DNA from: Pseudomonas sp. Marseille-Q3773
Lineage (GTDB): Bacteria > Pseudomonadota > Gammaproteobacteria > Pseudomonadales > Pseudomonadaceae
Assembly (NCBI RefSeq): GCF_916618955.1
Contig: NZ_OU745390.1
Span: forward strand, 62,001 to 126,000
Length of the DNA stretch: 64,000 nucleotides
Direction: 5' to 3'
Within the stretch, counting starts at the first letter, position 1, and each line of letters starts with the position of its first letter. The translations under genes were made by a program, and so were the position numbers. The notes under the pieces are model-generated. The model made no database searches. It saw only the letters and a program-made list of their open reading frames with translations, and was not told where the DNA came from. Shown here in pieces: positions 55,827 through 64,000 of the stretch.

Positions 55827-56774
55827 ATGAACCCGAATTTTCTCGATTTCGAACAGCCGATTGCCGACCTGCAAGCCAAGATCGAAGGCCTGCGTCTGGT
55901 GGGCAACGACAACTCGCTGAACATCAGCGATGAAATTGCCCGTCTGCAAGACAAGAGCAACACCCTGACCGAAAGCATCTTCGGCAACCTGACCAGCTGG
56001 CAGATCGCCCGCCTGGCCCGTCATCCACGTCGTCCTTACACCCTGGACTACCTGGAGCACATCTTCACCGAGTTCGAAGAGTTGCACGGCGACCGCCACT
56101 TCTCAGACGACGCCGCCATCGTCGGTGGTACCGCCCGCCTGGACGGCAAGCCGGTCATGGTCATCGGTCATCAGAAGGGCCGCGAAGTGCGCGAGAAGGT
56201 GCGCCGCAACTTCGGCATGCCGCGCCCGGAAGGCTACCGCAAGGCCTGCCGCCTGATGGAAATGGCCGAGCGCTTCAAGATGCCGATCCTGACCTTCATC
56301 GACACCCCGGGCGCCTACCCGGGCATCGACGCCGAAGAGCGCAACCAGAGCGAGGCCATTGCCTGGAACCTGCGCGTGATGGCGCGCCTGAAAACGCCGA
56401 TCATCGCCACCGTGATCGGTGAGGGTGGTTCCGGCGGCGCGCTGGCCATCGGCGTGTGCGACCAGCTGAATATGCTGCAGTACTCCACCTACTCGGTGAT
56501 CTCGCCGGAAGGCTGTGCCTCGATCCTGTGGAAGACCGCCGACAAGGCCGCCGACGCAGCCGAGGCCATGGGCATCACCGCCGAGCGCCTGAAGAGCCTG
56601 AACATCGTCGACAAGGTCATCCAGGAACCGCTGGGCGGCGCCCACCGTGACCCGGTCAAGATGTCGGAAAGCATCCGTGCCGACCTGGTGCAGCAGCTGG
56701 ACATGCTCGGCAAGCTCGACCACGATGCGCTGCTGGCCCGTCGTTACGAGCGCCTGATGAGCTACGGTCTCTGA
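55827..56774 (+). CDS. accA: Acetyl-CoA carboxylase carboxyltransferase alpha subunit
   Basis: 315 residues. It transfers CO2 from carboxybiotin to acetyl-CoA with AccD, starting fatty acid synthesis. [20 protein letters not shown] and the crotonase-like core ([55 protein letters not shown], then [15 protein letters not shown]) are diagnostic. ATG 55827 was preferred to ATG 55821 because of Shine-Dalgarno spacing. Confidence 0.96.
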   Translation: MNPNFLDFEQPIADLQAKIEGLRLVGNDNSLNISDEIARLQDKSNTLTESIFGNLTSWQIARLARHPRRPYTLDYLEHIFTEFEELHGDRHFSDDAAIVGGTARLDGKPVMVIGHQKGREVREKVRRNFGMPRPEGYRKACRLMEMAERFKMPILTFIDTPGAYPGIDAEERNQSEAIAWNLRVMARLKTPIIATVIGEGGSGGALAIGVCDQLNMLQYSTYSVISPEGCASILWKTADKAADAAEAMGITAERLKSLNIVDKVIQEPLGGAHRDPVKMSESIRADLVQQLDMLGKLDHDALLARRYERLMSYGL

Positions 56775-56788
56775 TAGCGAGATGAATG

Positions 56789-56890
56789 GCACCGGCTTCG
56801 CCGGTGTTCGCGGGTGAACCCGCTCCCACAGGTAATGCGCAGCCCTCTGGAACGGCGCGATCCTTGTGGGAGCGGGTTCACCCGCGAATG
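56789..56890. repeat. Inverted REP pair between accA and tilS
   Basis: Unit one (56789-56830) runs from GCACCGGCTTCGCCGGTG to CCGCTCCCACA. The inverted unit begins TGTGGGAGCGGGTTCACCCG at 56865. The pair can form a long hairpin between two co-directional genes. Confidence 0.85.
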
Positions 56891-56915
56891 CAATCTCGAA
56901 TTGAGTGCAGGTTCG

Positions 56916-58199
56916 ATGATCAACCTCACCCCCTGGCTCAACGCCCCCGCCTGGTACATCGCCTTTTCCGGCGGCCTCGACTCCACCGTGCTTCTGCACC
57001 TGCTGGCCGACTACACCCGCAATCACGCATCGCCTCCGCTGCGCGCCATCCACGTCCACCACGGCCTGCAAAGCGCCGCCGATGCCTGGCCCGCCCATTG
57101 CCGAACCGTCTGCGACCATCTCGGCATCGAACTCCAGGTCATCCACGTCCAGGTTGCCCCCGGCGCCAGCCTCGAACAGGCCGCCCGCAATGCCCGTTAT
57201 GCCGCCTTCAGCCAGCTGCTCCGCCTGGGCGACATCCTGTTCACCGGCCAGCACCGCGACGACCAGGCAGAAACCCTGCTGTTCCGCCTGCTGCGCGGAG
57301 CCGGCCTGCGTGGCCTGGCAGCGATGCCGGGGCAACGGCGGCTAGGGCAGGGCAACCTGGCCAGGCCTTTGCTGGGGTGGTCCCGCCAACAGTTGCGCGA
57401 CTACGCCGAGGCGCATCAACTGGCCTGGATCGAAGACCCGTCCAACGCGGATAGCCGATTCGCCCGCAATTACCTGCGCGCCGAAGTATTCCCGCACCTG
57501 CAGCAGCGTTGGCCACAGGCCAGCCAGAACCTTGCCCGCGCCGCCGAGCACCTTGGCGAAGCCCTGGGCCTGCTGGACGAGCTTGCCCAGGGCGATCTGG
57601 CGCTTGCCGAGGAGGGCGCTCCGCTGGCCTGGCCCGGGCTCGATTCGCTCGACCTGGCCGCCCTGGTTGCGCTGTCACCGGCCCGTCAGCGCAATGCCTT
57701 GCAGTACTGGCTGAGCCGGCGAACCCGTTTGCCCGACACCCGGCACTGGGCGGGTTGGGCCGACCTGCGCGATGCCGCCGCCGATGCCCAGCCGGTATGG
57801 CGGCTGGGCGATGGGCAACTGCTGCGCAGCCACGGGCGCATCTGGTGGTTGAGCGGCGACTGGCTACAACAGCCTGGCGCAGGGCTGGCGTGGCCCGATC
57901 CCGGCGAGCCTTTGCGGCTGCCGGGTAACGGTAGTGTGCGGCTGGTTGGCGCAGTACCTGCAGGTAGCCTGCGCATTGCCTACCGCCAGGGAGGCGAAGT
58001 GCTGGACATCCCCGGCCGTGGCCGACGCGAACTCAAGCGCCTGCTCAACGAGCTGCAGGTGCCGCACTTCCTGCGCCCGCGCCTGCCATTGCTGTACCAG
58101 GGCGAGCGCCTGCTGGCGCTGGCCAACCTGCCCGGCCTGGTACAGGCGGATTGCCAGCTGGATTGGCAGTTGCCGACGAACGCGCAAGGTTTGAGCTGA
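56916..58199 (+). CDS. tilS: tRNA(Ile)-lysidine synthase
   Basis: 427 residues. It attaches lysine to C34 of tRNA-Ile(CAU), changing its codon from AUG to AUA. The ATP-pyrophosphatase loop SGGLDS (18-23) is followed by HVHHGLQSAADAW and FTGQHRDDQAETLLFRLLRG. The family's C-terminal domains follow (RELKRLLNELQVPHFLRPRL). ATG 56916 begins right before the PP-loop strand; the in-frame region upstream is REP sequence. Confidence 0.95.
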   Translation: MINLTPWLNAPAWYIAFSGGLDSTVLLHLLADYTRNHASPPLRAIHVHHGLQSAADAWPAHCRTVCDHLGIELQVIHVQVAPGASLEQAARNARYAAFSQLLRLGDILFTGQHRDDQAETLLFRLLRGAGLRGLAAMPGQRRLGQGNLARPLLGWSRQQLRDYAEAHQLAWIEDPSNADSRFARNYLRAEVFPHLQQRWPQASQNLARAAEHLGEALGLLDELAQGDLALAEEGAPLAWPGLDSLDLAALVALSPARQRNALQYWLSRRTRLPDTRHWAGWADLRDAAADAQPVWRLGDGQLLRSHGRIWWLSGDWLQQPGAGLAWPDPGEPLRLPGNGSVRLVGAVPAGSLRIAYRQGGEVLDIPGRGRRELKRLLNELQVPHFLRPRLPLLYQGERLLALANLPGLVQADCQLDWQLPTNAQGLS

Positions 58200-58447
58200 A
58201 GGGTACATTCGGGTAGACTACCCTCCCTTCTTGATACAGCTTCTGTGGGTTCCGCGAAAACACAGGAGTTGCCGATTACCAAGCAGTTTTTTGCTGGGCT
58301 GATTCTGAAAATGACGAGCGAGCTCCATGCCGGGGATACCCCTGGTCTGTACAGACGCGGCAGTTTTTCGAGATGCACTGTGATTGACGCAGGTGATCGG
58401 GGGCTTCGGCCTTCCTTCGCTTTCTCCGGCGGCGCTGGCCGCCTTAA

Positions 58448-60946
<2,499 letters not shown>

Positions 60947-60979
60947 AGCTCGATTCTCGGGTAAAGTACCGTCCGATCC

Positions 60980-61006
60980 ACCCCTGACCACTCGGTCAGG
61001 GGTTCC
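60980..61006 (+). terminator. Hairpin after kdsA
   Basis: ACCCCTGAC (60980-60988) pairs with GTCAGGGGT (60995-61003) around six bases, followed by TCCCTT. Weak T-tract, so termination may be partial. Confidence 0.6.
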
Positions 61007-61065
61007 CTTCACAGGGCCTGCCCACTGCAAGTCCGCCCGGTGAACGGCAAGATTTCCCAAGCTAA

Positions 61066-62388
<1,323 letters not shown>

Positions 62389-62470
62389 GCAAGAGATGGT
62401 AAAAAGACAGCAGCCGGAGTTGTAGGGGCTTTCATACTGAATTTTCCTACGTTCCAACGGGTTTCTGTCG

Positions 62471-62498
62471 ACGAAGCCTGGCCTCGGCCAGGCTTCGT
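62471..62498 (+). terminator. Hairpin between eno and ftsB
   Basis: ACGAAGCCTGGCC pairs perfectly with GGCCAGGCTTCGT over a TC loop, a 13-bp stem. No strong T-run follows, so it may be a weak or rho-assisted terminator. Confidence 0.6.
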
Positions 62499-62557
62499 GC
62501 TATTCGAGACCCCGAATCGAACATTCTGCGACGGTCTTTTTTAACCTGGATACCTAG

Positions 62558-62839
62558 ATGCGCAGTCCTTATTGGTTGTTCCTTGTCCTGCTCCTGCTGC
62601 TGGGTGGTCTGCAATACCGCCTGTGGGTGGGTAATGGCAGCCTGGCGCAAGTGACCGAGCTGAAGCAGCAGATCGCCGAGCAGCATGCCGAGAACGAGCG
62701 CCTGCTTGAGCGAAACCGCGTGCTCGACGCCGAAGTGCTGGAGCTGAAAAAAGGCATGGAGACCGTTGAAGAACGGGCTCGCCACGAATTGGGAATGGTC
62801 AAAGAGGGCGAAACCCTCTTCCAGTTGCCACAGAAATGA
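62558..62839 (+). CDS. ftsB: Cell division protein FtsB
   Basis: 93 residues. A short cytoplasmic end, one TM helix (about 4-20, YWLFLVLLLLLGGLQYRLWV) and a periplasmic coiled coil (about 28-72, LKQQIAEQHAENERLLERNR) ending in ARHELGMVKEGETLFQLP. It forms the FtsBLQ complex that activates septal FtsWI. Its stop overlaps the ispD ATG by four bases (ATGA), which couples the two genes. Confidence 0.94.
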   Translation: MRSPYWLFLVLLLLLGGLQYRLWVGNGSLAQVTELKQQIAEQHAENERLLERNRVLDAEVLELKKGMETVEERARHELGMVKEGETLFQLPQK

Positions 62840-63543
62840 TCGATACGTTACCGGCCTTCTGGGCCGTGATTCCTGCTGCGGGCGTTGGTGCCCGCATGGC
62901 TGCCGACCGCCCCAAGCAATACCTGGAGCTGGCCGGGCAGACGATTCTCGAGCACAGCCTCGACTGTTTTCTTGGCCACCCGACGCTCAAGGGCGTGGTG
63001 GTCAGCATTGCCGAAGACGACCCGTACTGGTCTGGCCTGCGCTGTGCCAGTGACCCGCGCATCCAGCGCGCGGCGGGCGGCCGCGAGCGTGCCGATTCGG
63101 TGCTCAATGCCTTGCTCATGCTGCATGCCCAAGGGGCCGCGGACAGCGACTGGGTGCTGGTGCACGATGCCGCGCGACCGAACCTGGCGCGCAGCGATCT
63201 GGACAAACTGTTGTCGGAACTGGCGAACGACCCGGTGGGTGGCCTGCTGGCGGTGCCGGCGCGCGATACCCTCAAGCGGGCCGATGCCGATGGCCGGGTG
63301 GGCGCCACCGTAGACCGCAGTACCATCTGGCAGGCCTATACCCCGCAAATGTTCCGCCTGGGGGCCTTGCATCGGGCGCTGGCCGAGTGCCTGGTGTCGG
63401 ATGTGCCGGTGACCGACGAGTCCTCCGCCATCGAGTGGTCCGGCCATGCCCCGCGGCTGGTCGAAGGGCGCAGCGACAACATCAAGGTGACCCGGCCAGA
63501 AGACCTGGAGTGGATGCGCCAGCGTTGGGCAGGGCGGCGCTGA
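62836..63543 (+). CDS. ispD: 2-C-methyl-D-erythritol 4-phosphate cytidylyltransferase
   Basis: 235 residues. It couples MEP with CTP to give CDP-ME, two steps after Dxr. The nucleotide-binding loop is IPAAGVGARMAADRPKQYLE; VLVHDAARPNL, a DTLKRAD loop and TDESSAIEW are characteristic. Overlaps ftsB by four bases. REP sequences follow its stop. Confidence 0.95.
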   Translation: MIDTLPAFWAVIPAAGVGARMAADRPKQYLELAGQTILEHSLDCFLGHPTLKGVVVSIAEDDPYWSGLRCASDPRIQRAAGGRERADSVLNALLMLHAQGAADSDWVLVHDAARPNLARSDLDKLLSELANDPVGGLLAVPARDTLKRADADGRVGATVDRSTIWQAYTPQMFRLGALHRALAECLVSDVPVTDESSAIEWSGHAPRLVEGRSDNIKVTRPEDLEWMRQRWAGRR

Positions 63544-63553
63544 ATTTCTTGTT

Positions 63554-63661
63554 GCTGTGCCGGCCTCTTCGCGGGTAAACCCGCTCCCACAGGTATCGCC
63601 CATCCTTCAGGTTGCGCTGTACCTGTGGGAGCGGGTTTACCCGCGAAGAGGCCGGCACAGC
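63554..63661. repeat. Perfect 42-bp inverted REP pair
   Basis: The left arm 63554-63595 (beginning GCTGTGCCGGCCTCTTCGCG) is the exact reverse complement of 63620-63661, separated by 24 bases. Each arm contains a P. putida REP core. It lies between convergent ispD and the LysR gene. Confidence 0.95.
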
Positions 63662-63673
63662 CAACACACCCCT

Positions 63674-64000
63674 TCAGCCTTGCCGATACTCCGGCACCCC
63701 CGCCACCCCTTCCTTCAGGTAATCCCCCAACCGCCGTACTTTTGGCGACAGGTGCCGCTGCTGCGGATACAGCGCCCATACCGCCGTGTTCGGCGGCTGG
63801 TGCGCTTCCAGCAATGACACCAGGGCACCACTGTTCAGGTGCTCCAGCACGTAGTAATCCGGCAACTGACACAAGCCCATGCCCTGCAACGCCGCATCCA
63901 GCACGGCCTGCCCGCTGTTGCAGCGCCAGTTGCCCTGTACCCGCTGGCTGATTTCGCGGCCATCCTGCTGCAATGCCCACAGCTCCGAACTGCCTACCAG
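63674..64000 (-). CDS. LysR-type transcriptional regulator, C-terminal part (runs off right edge)
   Basis: About 108 residues of the effector-binding domain. The frame continues past base 64000 (LVGSSELWALQQDG) into GNWRCNSGQAVLDAALQGMG, then LPDYYVLEHLNSGALVSLLE and TAVWALYPQQRHLSPKVRRL, ending in TAG at 63674. These are typical of the C-terminal half of LysR-type regulators (periplasmic-binding-like fold). The DNA-binding end lies outside the window. The regulon is unknown. Confidence 0.85.
   Translation of the reverse strand: MVGSSELWALQQDGREISQRVQGNWRCNSGQAVLDAALQGMGLCQLPDYYVLEHLNSGALVSLLEAHQPPNTAVWALYPQQRHLSPKVRRLGDYLKEGVAGVPEYRQG

Overview
The window is a Pseudomonas chromosome segment, most likely from the P. 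putida group. The evidence is the high-GC housekeeping gene order map / rpsB-tsf-pyrH-frr-uppS-cdsA-dxr-rseP-bamA-skp-lpxD-fabZ-lpxA-lpxB-rnhB-dnaE-accA-tilS-pyrG-kdsA-eno-ftsB-ispD, the P. putida-style REP hairpins (arms ending in GGGAGCGGG / CCCGCTCCC), and the cluster rlmA-dapE-ndvB / tcdA / csdE-csdA-dapD / dapC-glnD-map. No tRNA, rRNA or CRISPR array was recognised.

Region 1 (1-6180) is AT-richer than the rest and is an accessory 'graveyard' of polymorphic-toxin C-terminal/immunity cassettes. It lies downstream of a toxin gene (CdiA/TpsA- or Rhs-like) whose body would be left of base 1. Five cassettes can be read. Four toxin fragments begin at or contain the same decamer GGTGCAAAAG (Gly-Ala-Lys-Gly/Ala). 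Three of the five toxins are clearly broken and a sixth-sense remnant of only 17 codons survives in the last one, but all five immunity genes are open. Embedded in the array are relics of other elements: a SymE-like toxin ORF behind an XRE regulator, a frameshifted XRE regulator, a dead CHC2-zinc-finger primase, and a perfect 39-bp inverted repeat.

Region 2 (6768-12371) holds a LuxR/NarL-type regulator whose receiver domain has lost all its phosphorylation residues. It converges on a type I-secretion/adhesin-like gene made of 462-bp repeats. That gene is split by a 32-bp tandem duplication.

Region 3 (12441-17923) carries an RND efflux pair under a TetR-type palindrome, a DUF4197 protein and a YbaY-type lipoprotein. 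Region 4 (18001-36966) is core metabolism: PlsB, a cold-shock protein, RlmA, the DapE/DapD/DapC lysine-diaminopimelate enzymes, NdvB-type glucan synthase, TcdA with CsdE-CsdA sulfur transfer, an ArsC-like reductase, a Na+/H+ antiporter, GlnD and Map.

Region 5 (37142-63543) is a long plus-strand block. It couples translation (rpsB, tsf, frr), nucleotide and isoprenoid synthesis (pyrH, pyrG, uppS, dxr, ispD), envelope biogenesis (cdsA, rseP, bamA, skp, lpxD-fabZ-lpxA-lpxB, kdsA), replication (rnhB, dnaE), fatty-acid initiation (accA), tRNA modification (tilS), glycolysis (eno) and division (ftsB). The window ends in the C-terminus of a minus-strand LysR-type regulator.
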